Source: Sordariomycetes sp. S80-01Y (taxonomy: Eukaryota > Ascomycota > Sordariomycetes). Taken from it: a stretch of DNA of 64,000 bases. Below the pieces are notes generated by a model. The model searched no databases. It worked only from the letters and a program-made list of their open reading frames with translations, and was not told where the DNA came from. The position numbers and the translations under genes were made by a program. Positions within the stretch are counted from its first letter, which is position 1. Every line of letters begins with the position of its first letter. The stretch is from assembly GCA_037042185.1 (NCBI GenBank), contig JAXQJY010000031.1, positions 1,054,001 to 1,118,000 of the forward strand, read 5' to 3'. Positions 33,554-45,760 of this stretch are shown here, piece by piece.

Positions 33554-33683
33554 TGTTGCTTTTGTTGAAGAAATTGATGGATGGGAAAGCTTCTTGTTTC
33601 TTGGGTTCTTGGTAATGGTATCTGTGTTGAGAGATGATTGTGAGATGATTGTGGAACGTAGTTTTGGCAGAGACGAGAAGCCT

Positions 33684-33691
33684 CTTTTATA
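33684..33691 (-). promoter_or_regulatory. TATA box of small secreted protein gene
   Basis: TATAAAAG on the minus strand, 131 bp upstream of the ATG at 33553. Confidence 0.55.
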
Positions 33692-35239
33692 GACTTTCTC
33701 TTGGGTCTTGCACTATTTATTTTATCGAATAATATCTCCCGTTATTGTCCTGATCTGAAATTCGGGAGGCGGAGGTGGATGGAGGGAATGCTGAAGGATC
33801 TCTGAAGTGGATTGCTGAACCGGCACCGATGGCTTGTTGTTTGATGCCGAGTGTCGATCATTCTGGTCACCACATGTGAAGATCTATAGTGTTTTTGGAC
33901 CGGCTCCCATGGGAGCCTAATGCTGCTACGGGCAGCTGGCCGAATCTAGCAAGAATTCGCAGACACTTGAAGTCGATGATGAGGCTTCCATCGATCTGTG
34001 CGAGCATCTCGTGTTCATCGCCGAGTGAATCATGGTGTCGTGAAGCAAAGTTTCTGCTAAATGACTACAGAGCCGCACCAGTTCCTGCAGCTGTTTCGAG
34101 ATGTCATAGCCAGGACATCTTCGGGATTGTGGGGTGCAGACCGGCATTGCCTAGAGCGGTAAGGTTCTCTCAGGCACCAGGTAGGCCCGCATTCAGGTTA
34201 TCCAATCTCTTCTCGGAGCAACTCTAGCCTATCTCTGAGGACAAACTTGAGAGCGTTTCCCACGGGTTGAGTGAGAGATGTTAGCAGAGAGCTTTTCGAT
34301 TTGATTGCTTTCCAAACTCTGGTGTCGTCACTGAATCCCCCAGAACCTTTTCAATCGACAATTGAAGATGTTTGTTACAGACCGTCCGCTCTTGTGTCTA
34401 ATCTGCAAGGAACAAACAACACGGGGGGCGAAATGCCGATCTCAGCCCACAAGCAGCTTCTCTGACCGTTGGGGGTTCTGATGAGGTTACTTTGCAGCGC
34501 GCGAATCATCGGGCGCAGAAGCAGCTTGAACGGGCTCGATCAGGACAGATGACGCATCCTACGCAAAGTCAGATCGTCGTAGGCATTCATGCATGCGTCG
34601 AAACCAAGCCGGCATTTGCCTGTCGGTACTGGTCAGGTTCGGGAGTCGGGGCTTCGGGACCGAAAAGCTAGTGGTCGACGATTAGATCTCGGGGCTCGGG
34701 TAACCCCCACCCCATCCGGCAGGGTCAACCCCACACACCGTATTCCTACGATGGTGTCTCACAATGCCAAAGGATTTCAATAGGATTAAACCCACACACC
34801 AGCATCATGGACGTTTGCATGCGATTCGCAATGCCTCTCGGGACTTGTTTCAAATAAAATGTAATGGGTCCTCTGGCCAGCTGCGTACCTCTGTGCTAAC
34901 GCAGTTCCCACCGCTGATCAACGCTGTGCCGCTCTCATGGTCTTCAGAAGAGGATACCGCCGTGAGGTCTAGTGCGACCGCAGTCAATCAGAATGAACGC
35001 AGTGCAGAAGAGCGAGCCCTGCTTGGTGTTTGCGTAGTCCTCTTCGTGTTCATCAATTGAGGCGTTGGTCGACAGCCGTTGGCTCGGGCCTAGGAGACAA
35101 GCCAGAGTCGAGATGTTATTTTACAAGCCGATTATGCTGAGCCATCACAGCACAGTCATCCCTGGTGAATCAGAAACATCCGAATTACGGGGCTGCGCTG
35201 GACCAAGGCTCCCAAAAAGACAAAAAGAAAATGGCAAAA
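33692..35239. other. Gene-poor stretch
   Basis: No gene recognised. The right end carries the oligo-T terminators of the minus-strand 5S gene. Confidence 0.45.
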
Positions 35240-35358
35240 ACATACAACAGCCGGTATTCGCTGGTCGTCACCGACCCAACTACTAATCAGCCCCTCAGCG
35301 GCTTGACTATGGGAGAGCGGACGGGATCCCGTATTTTCCACTGGGTATGGTCGTATGT
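35240..35358 (-). rRNA. 5S rRNA
   Basis: 119-bp 5S ribosomal RNA gene, read on the minus strand: starts ACATACGACCATACCC and ends CCGGCTGTTGTATGT, with paired 5' and 3' ends (ACATAC / GTATGT). The internal promoter region around AGTAGTTGGGTCGGTGACGA is intact. T runs follow on the minus strand (from 35239 downwards), the Pol III terminator. Dispersed single 5S genes are typical of Pezizomycotina. Confidence 0.95.
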
Positions 35359-36726
35359 ACCTGCTTCTGATCTGTTGCTCACTATATCATAACCATTCTT
35401 GCCACGTTACTGCTGTTGGACTGGTGACGAGTAAAAAACCTCGTCGTTTTCACCTTTGTCTGTTCTGCTTTCTGTTCAAAGAACGCAGAGTCTCAATGGA
35501 AGTAGACCTTGACAAATTGCGACTTTCTGTAACTTACTTTATCACGCTAATTACGGCGTCATCGGACGCTGGAAAGCCGATGAGGCCTATGTCTTTTCAT
35601 ATGCGCGCAGACAGATGACTCGACAGAGCTGGCACCGTCATTAAGGCCTACCCGCACCCTAAAATACAATGTTGAATTTTGCCAGCGCCGATTATATTTT
35701 ACCTTGAATGGCTCTGGGCAATGATGACGGCGTGAGGTCTTCAACTAAGAAGTAGCGCGGTTTCGGAGTGTGGGCTCAAAGCCCCTGGTGCGATCTCGAA
35801 GTCTGGCGATCTGCAAAGGTGCTCGGCTTGCGCATCAACAGCACGCCGCCATAAGATTGCATTGAATTGAGTCAATAAAATCAACTGCTGACGCCAAACG
35901 GCCCTTGCTTCTAGTTTGAGCACCTTGAAGAGTCTTTTGCACTGAGCAGACCGGCCCTGACTCCCACCGCTAGGACAAAGGCCCTTCTTGAGTTGATCGG
36001 TCTCCTTGTTTCATTTCCAGTACTCCCTTGCATAAACTTCGCTTTTGCGGAGCTCATAAGAACACAATTTATCCTTCTGATTAAATGCTGGGTCTCGGTA
36101 TCTTAGTGTACCTTGCAAGCTCTTTGAGCCCGATCCTCTTCATACTAGAACACGTTCAGTCATCTCAGAATCTGAAGGATTTGGCCCTTCCGTGGAGATC
36201 TTATCGATCGGGCAGTACCTATGATGAGTCAAGGCTATCTATTCTGGCTCGGTGTCCTTGCCCTCTTGTACGAACCTAACGGGGAAGTGTCGCCGAGAAA
36301 GGCTTCGTTTGTGCCTGAGGCACTCAGTGTCATTGCTTTCCTTTTAGCATTTCTTACTACTAGGTATGCAGAAACTCATGCTCTGCCTCATCCCCTGGTA
36401 GTACAGCATTGTGGTCAAATGGTCGATCCCCACAACATGCTGCTTTCGTTAGCTCGAGTCAATGTGATATCCTTGTGAATTATCTCGGCAGTTATGTGAA
36501 CTCAAATATTAGTCAATTCATTTTGAGAATAGTTTGATTTGGGCTATGGTACGTAAAAATGTGGCGAAGAAACCATCAAACCATCAGTTGTTCCACCCAT
36601 GTTCAAAACGCACGTGAATACTGTGCTATCACTAGGTCGCTGGATATGTTGAGCCAAACTTGGGATGCTGGGCCAGAACACGTCCCGCATCAGCAAAGAT
36701 ATCATTAAATGCCCCTTTCTGTCACT
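35359..36726. other. Gene-poor stretch
   Basis: No gene recognised between the 5S gene and the GH78 gene. Confidence 0.45.
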
Positions 36727-39285
36727 TTACAGTCCGGATCCATACCTCTGGTCCTTCTGTTTGCCGTAGGCCCTAAGCCGGTTTTTAGGAGGCAGCTTCT
36801 CTTGCCTCAGCACAAGTACCTCGCCTGGATCAACAGGGTAGCTCGAACCGTTGGCAGGCCGCCCATCGACTATGACGACGCTCTCATTGAGTGCCACTCG
36901 AAGAGTCTCGGGTAGACGGACAAACCCGATAGTCGCTCCTTGCGGCGGGCTCGTGACCTCCATCTGGAAAAGATCGTGGTTCGGGCCAGCAAAACGCCAT
37001 TCAATCTTGATAGGACCGTACCTGGTTGGAGTTCTGCCTCTTGCCCAGTCCAAGTCCAGGGTCAGCGGCTGTACTTCCCACTCATCGAACCCAGGTTTCG
37101 TTGCTTTGGCACCAAGGACATGTTTGCTGAGCTCAGCCGTAGGTCCGGCGGCCCAGCCATGACAGAGCGAGGTCTGCAGACCAAGGCCTGGAGAGCCATC
37201 CGGATCCAGCGTCTCCCAGAAAGTGTGTGTGTAATTTGCCCCAGAAGGATTGGCCATGGGAGCCCATAGTGACCTGAGAAGAAGGAGTGCAGTGTCAGCA
37301 GCCTTGGATTCAAGTGCCGCCCGAAGGTGGTACGACGAAGCGAAGGGGCTGATCTTCCTGGCGAAACCTACCTCCTCCGCCCCTGGACTAAATGCCACTG
37401 GTCCTGCCTGGACCTGCAACGATTGATTCATCGTCTGAAGGATACTGAACGTGCTGATGTTATGACTTTGCGGCACTCCGGCTAGTAAAGCTATTGCCTG
37501 GGCGTCCTGAGCAAACCCGTTTTTTATCTCATCGGAGAGTACGTAGGCGCCGAGCCTGGAATCCCAGAGCCGGTTGTTCATAGCTGCACGAAGGTTTACC
37601 AGGCGCTTCTGGTAAATCGCGGCATCAACACCTGCCGCACGCAGCAGTGGCTGAGACTGTTGAAGCGAGTATGCGTATAAGGCGTTGAACTTGGAGCTTG
37701 CACCTGTCTGAGGCGGGTCGTAATAATTCCAATCACCTGCAAATGATGGCTCGTTGACCCTGAATAGCCCGTCAACGACCTGCGAGTCTGCCCAGTCCAG
37801 CATGGACTGAACGCTCGGAGCCCATTGAATTGCGAATTCTACATCACCAATGACCTCATAATGTGTGAACATCCCGTTCAATAGGTTAAATGAATATCCA
37901 ATCAGCCCAGTAATGTTGATAGGAAGGAGCTGCTCGAGGGGCGACTGTTGAATCTTCGCGTTAGGGATAAAGAAGCCGCTGGTTGTCTGAAAGGATCCCA
38001 GCAATTTTATAGAGCCCTCAACAAATGATTTCGCATATGTGCTGGCGTAGCTGACGCCAATGGAGATGTCCAGATCGCCGGCATAGGCAATGCGGTCGCG
38101 GCGAGAGCCATCGACAATGGTGTCTAGAGGGTTGTCGCCCATCAGGAAATCGTCCAAAACACTGGATTCCGTCAGGCTGTTCGAATATATCGGGTCCCCC
38201 TGGAGCGTCACGGCTCTCAAGTTGCGGTAGTAGGCTGAATGCCCGAGTGCTGTACCAAGGCCAAAGGCGCCGTATGTATAGGCCGTCTGGTTCATAGCGA
38301 GCACAGTCTGGTTGTTGATAGAAACCACAACTTCGGACATATCCACTATTGCGTGAACTTTTAGCCACTTTTCAGGATGCGCGCCGGCTGCCGAGGGCAC
38401 ATGCCCGGTATGGCCGGTCGAAGTTCGCACCGCAAGCGATTCAATGTCGCAGTAGACCAGAAGGCCGTTTCCGATAGTATCTGAGAGGACAGAGAAGAGG
38501 AACTCGCCCGTCAAAGGCTTAACTTCGAAGTCCAGCTCATAGCCTGTCAGCTGAGGGGCCAGACCGACGGCAAGTGGCTGAGGGAGAGAGCTCTCAACCA
38601 ACGAGCCTTCGGACGACACTTGCCAGAAGTTGGGGATCGTATTCTTAGGGATCTCGGTGAGTTCAGCTGTTCGAGCACCTGTGTGCCATATTTGGGTCAG
38701 GTCCTCGTCAGAGCACTCGAAGGACCCGGGCAGCATGTGGAGGGGCGTGGCGTGAATTGTCTGCTTCACGCCCACGTTCCGTAGTCGGAGCTCGCCGGCG
38801 GTGGAAAGATTGAGCTTCTCATAGCGGAATGCGCCTTGTATTAGACGGCTTTGCGTCACTCCAGGTTGAGTCACTGGGTGCTTTTCCACGCGGAAGGAGT
38901 TCATTGCGGCGGACAGTTGAAGGGGCCCATCGCTCTATAGTTGGATCTGTCAGCATGCTGGATATCTATTTGTTGTTTTCTCCTAGGACTCGCACAGTTC
39001 ACTAACCATATAATTGTTATCGAGAACACTCTTTGACTCGGCAAAGGTAAATTCAAGTCCCGAGGTATCTCCTGAGGCTGAGATAACTTCAAATGTAGGG
39101 TGCCCCTCGAAGCTTTCGCCGTAGTCCAGAGTGACAATGGCAGGCTCGTTTCCGTCTGATCTGAGGGTGATCGTACCGCTGGTCGCAAATACATAGCCGG
39201 TTTCGGAGGGAACGGACGTAGCGATTGCAGCGTCAAAAGCCCAGTAGGCTGGGAGCAGCAGGGTTAAGGCTCGACCAAGAAACAT
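36727..39285 (-). CDS. GH78 alpha-L-rhamnosidase-like, secreted, 2 exons
   Basis: Hydrolyses terminal alpha-L-rhamnose from plant glycosides or rhamnogalacturonan. Exons 39285-39007 and 38934-36727, 72-nt intron (GTTAGT...CTATAG) in phase 0; about 828 residues. Signal peptide MFLGRALTLLLPAYWAFDAA. An N-terminal beta-sandwich is followed by a concanavalin-like insert (TGEFLFSVLSDTIGNGLLVY) and then the six-hairpin (alpha/alpha)6 domain with VDGSRRDRIAYAGDLDISI, the equivalent of the catalytic-acid region of GH78, and GDWNYYDPPQTGASSKFNAL. The C-terminal beta domain includes GFDEWEVQPLTLDLDWARG. An in-frame ATG at 39339 would lengthen the N-terminus but weakens the signal peptide. Confidence 0.88.
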
Positions 39286-39339
39286 CGCTAACCTTCGCAA
39301 GATCGTTAAAGGTGACCGAGGCGAAGAAAAGCATTGCAA

Positions 39340-41222
39340 CAGCGCACTCTTTTAACAACATCGACATTTGGTAGATGACGTACTCCCTCTTCACAGTCAT
39401 TTAGCCTCTAATTGTGAAGAACACTAAGTCCCTAGACGATGGTGGAAACAAGCTCCAAACTGCGCCTCGGTACCATGTTCTGCTACTCTCGGAGAGGTAG
39501 CCTAGTCACGGGGCAAGTGCCGACTTCAGGTACTATTCCGCATTTTAAGATCTTCCATCCCTACGTACTGTGAACCAGGGTCCCTGGAAGGGCCGAGATT
39601 CAACAAAGGGTTTACGAAGTACGAGTTGCCTGCACGATTCGGTGGGTTGCGCTAGGGGAACGAGATACGAGACTAAGGCCCTGATCAACCTATACGAGGA
39701 ACGAAGTGCGAGGAACACTCGTACCACTCGATACCATCGGAATTGCTCCTGAAGCAAGACTTCCGGATATCCCATGCCGGACAATGTGGGCGCCTCGAGG
39801 TAACTTTCCCCGCTTCGCTTGGTTCGGTCACTCTGGGGTCTGGGGAAGCTGTGCGCCATAGCGGCAGATGGAAGGACCGAATACGCATCGATCCAGGCCA
39901 TAGCAGCTACTATGCCGGGACCTTGGGGGCTTTATCACAAGGAGAGATGGGGCACGGAGGATGACGAACTGGTATCAATTTTGACCCTGATGTTTATGTT
40001 TCCCAGCTTCAAGAACTTGTCGTGGTGTTAGACTCAGGTATTTTCAGCCTTCTCTCCGTCGGCTTTTCTGTGACTACGGCTCCCAGTCGTGTAGCACTGC
40101 TAGAGAAAGCCCCGGTCACTGCCCCTCGTCTGGCCCCAACGCCAGTCAGGCATCGATTGGCTCCATTCACGGAACCTAACACACCCTGGTAAGCATGAGT
40201 TCTCCATGTGGCCATTACCAACATCTCACTCACGCCACAATGCTTCAACCACTAAAGCCTGCTGTACGAGCAGGAGATACCTGCCTGCATAAGTGGTACC
40301 ACGCAGACCAGCGCTGCATACGGTGCAGAACGTAAGGAACTTGGTTCACATAGTGTTGACGACCCCTTGTCACTGAACGCTTCTTCTACCGCTAAAGGAA
40401 CCCAATGAAGGAGGTTAGCTGAGTATGTCCACTTTGAGTCGAGCTTTTGAATCTGCCGCTTCAGTTTTCTTCTTTTGATAAATGAACAATCGCATTAATG
40501 GCTCACCCTACGACTGTTTTTGGAAGCAGTCGTCATCCTGCATCTGGAAGCCATCGATGTCTACGGGGTATTTTACTGAGAGAACCACGCGTTTCTTGAT
40601 GCCAACGTTATATTCCAGGGTAGCACTCCCTTCCAATCGAGGACAAAGATACCCTTTTCTCCTGGTCCAAGTGGCCAACAAAGTCTTGCAGATAGAAAGA
40701 CCACTATCCAACGTGTGTGGAAGGGATAAAATATTACTCAAGACGTCTCATAAGTATTCAGCACTGTGTATTGCTTTGTGAGTCACGGTCAGCTCGATAT
40801 CTATGAAGTTTGTAATTTCCTGGTGGCCGGGTAGCCTGCTTTACAGACCCGCGTACTCAAAGATTCAACGATATCAAGGCACACATGTAGACAGATGGTG
40901 AAGCGGACTGCATACCACCCCAGTGAGACTCCTGCAGACATACGAAAATTGAGTTTGATCCCTCAACAGTGGGTAAGTGGAATCTATGACTGACGCGCGC
41001 ATCTAGAGAATCTTCCACACGGACCATTTTAGAATGAACCTATAGACTGATTATTAGTATTAGCCTCACGCCCAGTCGGTCTTAGAAAGAGATGGCCTAG
41101 TACTAACTTTCGGATCTTCACCTCATATATTCTATTCTCATAAAACCCGTTTGCCCTAGTGTACAATACCTATACGTTCATATCAACTATCAATATAATA
41201 TGGTTTACTGCACTAGATTAAC
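39340..41222. other. Gene-poor stretch with possible coding fossil
   Basis: No intact gene. On the minus strand around 40741-40508 the frame reads WTRRKGYLCPRLEGSATLEY and PVDIDGFQMQDDDCF, protein-like but isolated; it may be the tail of a lost gene. Confidence 0.35.
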
Positions 41223-41341
41223 ACATACGACCATACCTAGTGGAAAATACGGGATCCCGTCCGCTCTCCCATAGTCAAGCCGCTAAGGGGCTGATTAGTA
41301 GTTGGGTCGGTGACGACCAGCGAATACCGGCTGTTGTATGT
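41223..41341 (+). rRNA. 5S rRNA (variant copy)
   Basis: 119-bp 5S rRNA gene. It differs from the other copies in at least two places: CCATACCTAGTGG where others have CCATACCCAGTGG, and CGCTAAGGGG where others have CGCTGAGGGG. Oligo-T terminator follows from 41341. The changes may be tolerated, or the copy may be decaying. Confidence 0.92.
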
Positions 41342-42515
41342 TTTTTGCTCTCCTTTTCTTTTTGCACTCGTTGATTGGGTGTCTAATAGAAAGTTGTGGA
41401 AGCTGTCTCGATTTGACTTCAGCTTTCCGTGTTGTTTCTTTTATAGCACAGAATCGCCCAGGCCATGTCCCAGCGAATAGCCATCGCACCCGTCTGTTGT
41501 AGGCTGATGTCTTAAGAGGCACTTAGTGAACAGAGTTAACTTTGTGGGGGCTAAGCAGAACATTGCAATTTTATCATGAACAAGACGATGGACAGAGCTC
41601 CCCTTATAGTATGAGGGACGTTGCTTGTCCTGAGTCTTGAAGCTCGAGTACGGTCTTTGGCTGAGATAGCTCACCACAACTGTAGTCGTAACGATACTCC
41701 CAGAAGAGTTGGAAACGTCTGCAAAAGACCTGAAATTGCTCTTTCTCCCTCTCAATCTATCCATACTCGTACGCTTTCAGATGCTAGACCTTGTTCTCGT
41801 CCGACAATGGGCCCGTTTGGATTTTGATCCTTGGCCAGGGTCCCTCTTATCCGCATCAGGGTCTACGGATCGGTTCAAGCCTAGACTGCATAGGCTGTAT
41901 CCTCCCTTCGCACTCCTTTCAAGGCGGGAGTAGAGAATGCTACAGATAGAAGGCCGAATCGTGGCGTCAAAGGAAGCCATAGACGCCGACAGTCCTTGTC
42001 TTCAGGCCCAATTATGTAGGATCTCGAGCCGTCGAAAAGCGACACAATGTCACCTTTCCTCGATACATCATTGGTCTAATTTCATATGCGCCGCATGCAG
42101 GTGTCAAGGGAAAGCTTGGTTCGGTCATGGGTGTTTAGGCGCCAGCAGGCCTCCCTGTCTTTGCTCCGGTGAAAAGTTTGGCTCCACAGATATATTCAAA
42201 ATAGGGAACGCCCGACTTTAATTGGGTCATGAGTGAGTTTACAAGGTGTTCAAACGTCACCATGCAACATCCCCTGTTTCCCATCAGGGGCAGGGGAGAC
42301 CAAGGCCATACCCCGCAAGTGTTGCGTCGTACAGATACTCTGTTCGTACGAAGAGTGTGAACAAGTACTTGTAAACATAACATCAGGATAGCAGGTAATA
42401 ACAGTACGATATAACCTCTGTGGCAGGTGACGCATACCATACCGCACTTGACTTTCGCCAAACCTAGCACCCCAAGCATCGACTCAAGATCACCATCATC
42501 CCGACTCCTGACACT
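41342..42515. other. Intergenic
   Basis: No gene recognised; the right end is the promoter of the O-methyltransferase. Confidence 0.45.
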
Positions 42516-43767
42516 ATGGGCCTGGATGCCGTCTCCGTTCTTGACGCCATCGAACCGAGTCAGTTCACTACAGATGCAGACCGCTTCGCTGCCAAAGAGG
42601 CAGCTCGTCGCCTTCTCGCTCGCCTCGAGACACCTTTTGAACAGAGCTGGGCTATTGCCTTCGAGAATCCCGGCCTTGTTGCCAGCATCCAGCTTGTCCA
42701 AGACCTAGGCATCTGGGCAAGATGGACAGAGGCTGATAAGAAACTCCCGGGCGTAGAAAGAACGCTTGATGAGCTTCTGAGCTGGGCCACTGCCAGCTGC
42801 GAAAGGAACCTGTTACGGCGCTTTCTCAGGCACATCGCTGCTCTGTGTTTGATCCAAGAGGTGGGCGCTGATACATGGAAACCCACTCGATTTTCACTGT
42901 CCATGGGGGCCGAGGAGACGTATGGTGGCGATATAATCAAAGCTGGGTATGCAAAGCTCGTCAGCCTTACTTAGACGACTTGTGAGAGCTAACTCTCCTG
43001 ACAGATTGGACCACTCCATCCCCTGCGGCAACAACCTTGCACGGTTCTTGGCTAAAAACAACTATAAAGAGCCGCTCGACATTCCTTCCTTCGATAACTA
43101 CCGCGACGTTTATGGCCGTGACTTCTTCAACTATGTCCAGGACCATCCTGAAGCGGGCGGCTCGTTTCAGGGCGTCATGACTGCGCTGACCAACTACAAG
43201 ATGCTCTGGACTGACGTCTACGACACAAACCCCCTTGTGGCCGGTGCCGATCTGAATAAACCCATTTTCGTCGATGTCGGCGGCGCCCAAGGCCTCGACA
43301 CTCAGCGCCTACTAGACCGGCACCCTGACCTACCCGCCGACGTCCTCGTGGTCCAAGACCTGCCCGAAGTAGTCACTACGCACGGCAAAGAACGGCTAGA
43401 CAGCCGCATCCGCAAGATGGCGCACGATTTCTTCCACCCGCAGCCCATCGCCGGCGCGCGCGCGTACTTCTTCCACGCTGTTCCGCACGACTGGCCCGAC
43501 GCCGATGTGGCGCGCATGTTTGCCGAGGTGAAGAAGGTCATGACGCCGAGATACTCCAAGCTTCTGATCTACGAGGTGATGCTGCCGGCAGAGGGCGCGA
43601 CGCACTTGATGACAACGCTGGATCTAGCGCTGATGAGCTGTACGAGTGGGTTGGAGAGGACTGAGGGTGCGTGGAGAGAGTTATTGAAGGAGGGAGGGTT
43701 CAAGATAGTTAGCATCTCCAGGCATCCGATGGCTGTGGAGGGTGTTATTGAAGCTGAAGTTGAGTAA
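42516..43767 (+). CDS. SAM-dependent O-methyltransferase, 2 exons
   Basis: Caffeate/O-methyltransferase-type enzyme of 397 residues, as used in fungal secondary metabolism. Exons 42516-42946 and 43005-43767, intron of 58 nt (GTATGC...TGACAG); the join GG+A gives AGLDHSIP. SAM-binding motif FVDVGGAQGLDTQRLL, second Asp region VVQDLPEVV, and the catalytic-type HAVPHDWPD followed by KLLIYEVMLP are all present in order. The N-terminal dimerisation half is helical with VASIQLVQDLGIWARW. No polyketide or peptide synthase is nearby, so the acceptor is unknown. Confidence 0.92.
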
Positions 43768-44534
43768 GGAGGGCTCCCAAGGCTGTTCTGCTCCGGTGCG
43801 AGACTTTTGCTCGATTTTTTGAGGAGCGTAAATGGATCCAGAGACTGACATCGCTACTGTCAGGTTTAAGGTAAGTAGATGGCACTGCGGGAGCAGCAGG
43901 ACTTTGTGTCGCTGGAGCCTTCAGCAACCCGTCATGATGTTGCCCCCTCTTGCATTTTTGGCAGTTGCTTGGATCCTCTCGATAGCGATGGATGGAATTA
44001 AAGGAGGAACGCAGGCCAGACATAGAGGCCAGGACGGAACGTAAACCAGGCCGCAGTCTACCAGGTGGTCGCATCAACAACAGCAGCGATGGCAGCCGAC
44101 GTATGAGTTTCAAGACGTCTCTCTGTCTCTTCAATGCCCATCCTTGACACTTCAAGGTCATTTAGAGTGGATGGTTGGCAGTGAGGGCTATCTAATGTTA
44201 CTCTCGCGTCGCTCTGGCCGCAGGCAGAAGAGGCCGTGGATTGAGGACACATGCCAGCAGAAGCTGAGGCTGTCTGGAGGAGGCGTATGGTTTCATGACG
44301 CGTCAAGGCCGTGAACGAGCCAGCGTTTTTCAATTCAGAGTCGTTTGGAACCCCCGTGGCCCATTCTTCGTCCCGCACTGAGAGTCCAGGACTGAGGTTC
44401 AATTGCCCTCGCCCTCGCCAGTTGGAGTAAGTCCAGGCGTTTTCATCGAGGCGTCCGCGCTTTTTGTGCCACACAGCACCGAGACTCGGTCTCCGTCAAT
44501 ATATCAGCTCGAACAGGATAAAGCCTCCGACTCT
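43768..44534. other. Intergenic
   Basis: No recognised gene; open frames on the minus strand here lack any domain. Confidence 0.45.
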
Positions 44535-44886
44535 TCACGCAGCAGCAGGGAAGTCCTTGGGCCAGCACTTCTCCTTTGGCCATAACTTGGAGTCGTGCGT
44601 CTCAGCGTGCTTCTCGAGCTGGATCTTGTTTGTGTTCACGATCTCTTTGCGGCAGTTGGCGCACTAGGTATCGTTACTGTACGTCCAGGGAATCGCTCAG
44701 AGGGAGGGCTGTTTTACGATTGAGGTCGGCTTTGGGGGCTTGACGGGCAGGCCGTTGGCCTTGACGGGCGCGCGGGTGCCGTCTGCGTCGCCCTTCTTCT
44801 GCTCGCGCGCTCTCTGGTACACGTTAGCGGATAAAAATCAAGCTTAGGAGGCTATGACGAACGCGGTCTTTCTTCGAGATAGGCAT
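44535..44886 (-). CDS. Small zinc-finger protein (At2g23090-like / 4F5 type), 82 aa, 3 exons
   Basis: Three very short exons: 44886-44863 (MPISKKDR), 44813-44718 and 44663-44535, introns of 49 and 54 nt with GT-AG ends and a GCTAAC branch site in the first. The protein has a basic N-terminus, REQKKGDADGTRAPVKANG, PVKPPKPTSI, then CANCRKEIVNTNKIQLEKH and KLWPKEKCWPKDF. This matches a small eukaryotic family with one Cys2-His2-like finger (Cys-x2-Cys ... His-x3-His), usually about 70-85 residues and well conserved in fungi. Its biochemical role is not established. All splice joins keep frame and the conserved order, so I am confident it is a real gene. Confidence 0.85.
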
Positions 44887-45346
44887 GGTCGTATATGGGA
44901 GTATGGAATCTGTAGGCTGCTGTACTCCGTAGGCAGTTGAGAAAACTTGAGTGGAATTCACGGTGGGGTGGAGGACGGACCCGCAATTTCGGTCTTGATC
45001 AATCAAGAACCACCAAGAAACGACATGTACGACCGCAAGCAACTACTGACTGACAGGTACCCTGGAGCGCCCTGCGAGCACACGGGTCAGTGCCATCTTT
45101 ATGCGAGGAGGCTCAGGGCACCAAGCAACTCGCAGTTAATTATTTTGCATGTTGAGGATTAGGGTCTGCTTAAAATTAATGGTCCGCCTGTTGGATGAAG
45201 GTGTCATCAATGCATAAGCCAAAATGTGACGAGCGCCGTGCTATCATCCCTTGTGCATTGCTTGCGAGAATGTACAGCACACCGCGGCTGGCCGGTGACA
45301 GACGATTCGAACATTGACTATAATGAGTATTTGGCGAGCACCAAGT
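44887..45346. other. Intergenic
   Basis: Promoter side of the small zinc-finger gene; nothing else seen. Confidence 0.45.
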
Positions 45347-45465
45347 ACATACGACCATACCCAGTGGAAAATACGGGATCCCGTCCGCTCTCCCATAGTC
45401 AAGCCGCTGAGGGGCTGATTAGTAGTTGGGTCGGTGACGACCAGCGAATACCGGCTGTTGTATGT
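45347..45465 (+). rRNA. 5S rRNA
   Basis: 119-bp 5S rRNA gene, consensus copy, intact internal control region, followed by a long oligo-T stretch (45467-45490) as terminator. Lies 295 bp upstream of the Zn2Cys6 regulator of the nitrogen cluster. Confidence 0.96.
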
Positions 45466-45760
45466 GTTTCTTTTTTGCATTTTTTTTTTCTGGTACATCT
45501 CCACCAGAAAGATCTGTGCCAATACCGGCTAACGATGTGACATTACATTGCCGGGGGCGGTCGCCCGGGATTCTACCGGTCGTCTTCTCACCCTTTCGAG
45601 GCAACCGCGATATCGGAACGGTGGGTCCATTTTGAAGATGACGACGTTCGAGCTCTCACGCTTCAGGGTTCCACAGCGCGTGTTCCTATAATCAAACACA
45701 CTGCCTCCTGGTCAGTTGTACCTAAAGGTCACACAAGCCGTCCCACCGATACGCAGTGGA

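Noticed and set aside
35156-35341. Recurring short peptide starting MENTGSRPLSHSQAAEG in several places
   Set aside because: It is the translation of the 5S rRNA gene copies, not a protein family.
40508-40741. Isolated protein-like minus-strand frame
   Set aside because: Single short block without start, splice partners or a recognised family; mentioned only as a possible fossil.
41223-41341. Calling the variant 5S copy a pseudogene
   Set aside because: Only a few substitutions, paired ends and terminator intact; not enough to call it dead.
44058-44474. 138-codon minus-strand open frame
   Set aside because: No domain; probably chance in non-coding DNA.
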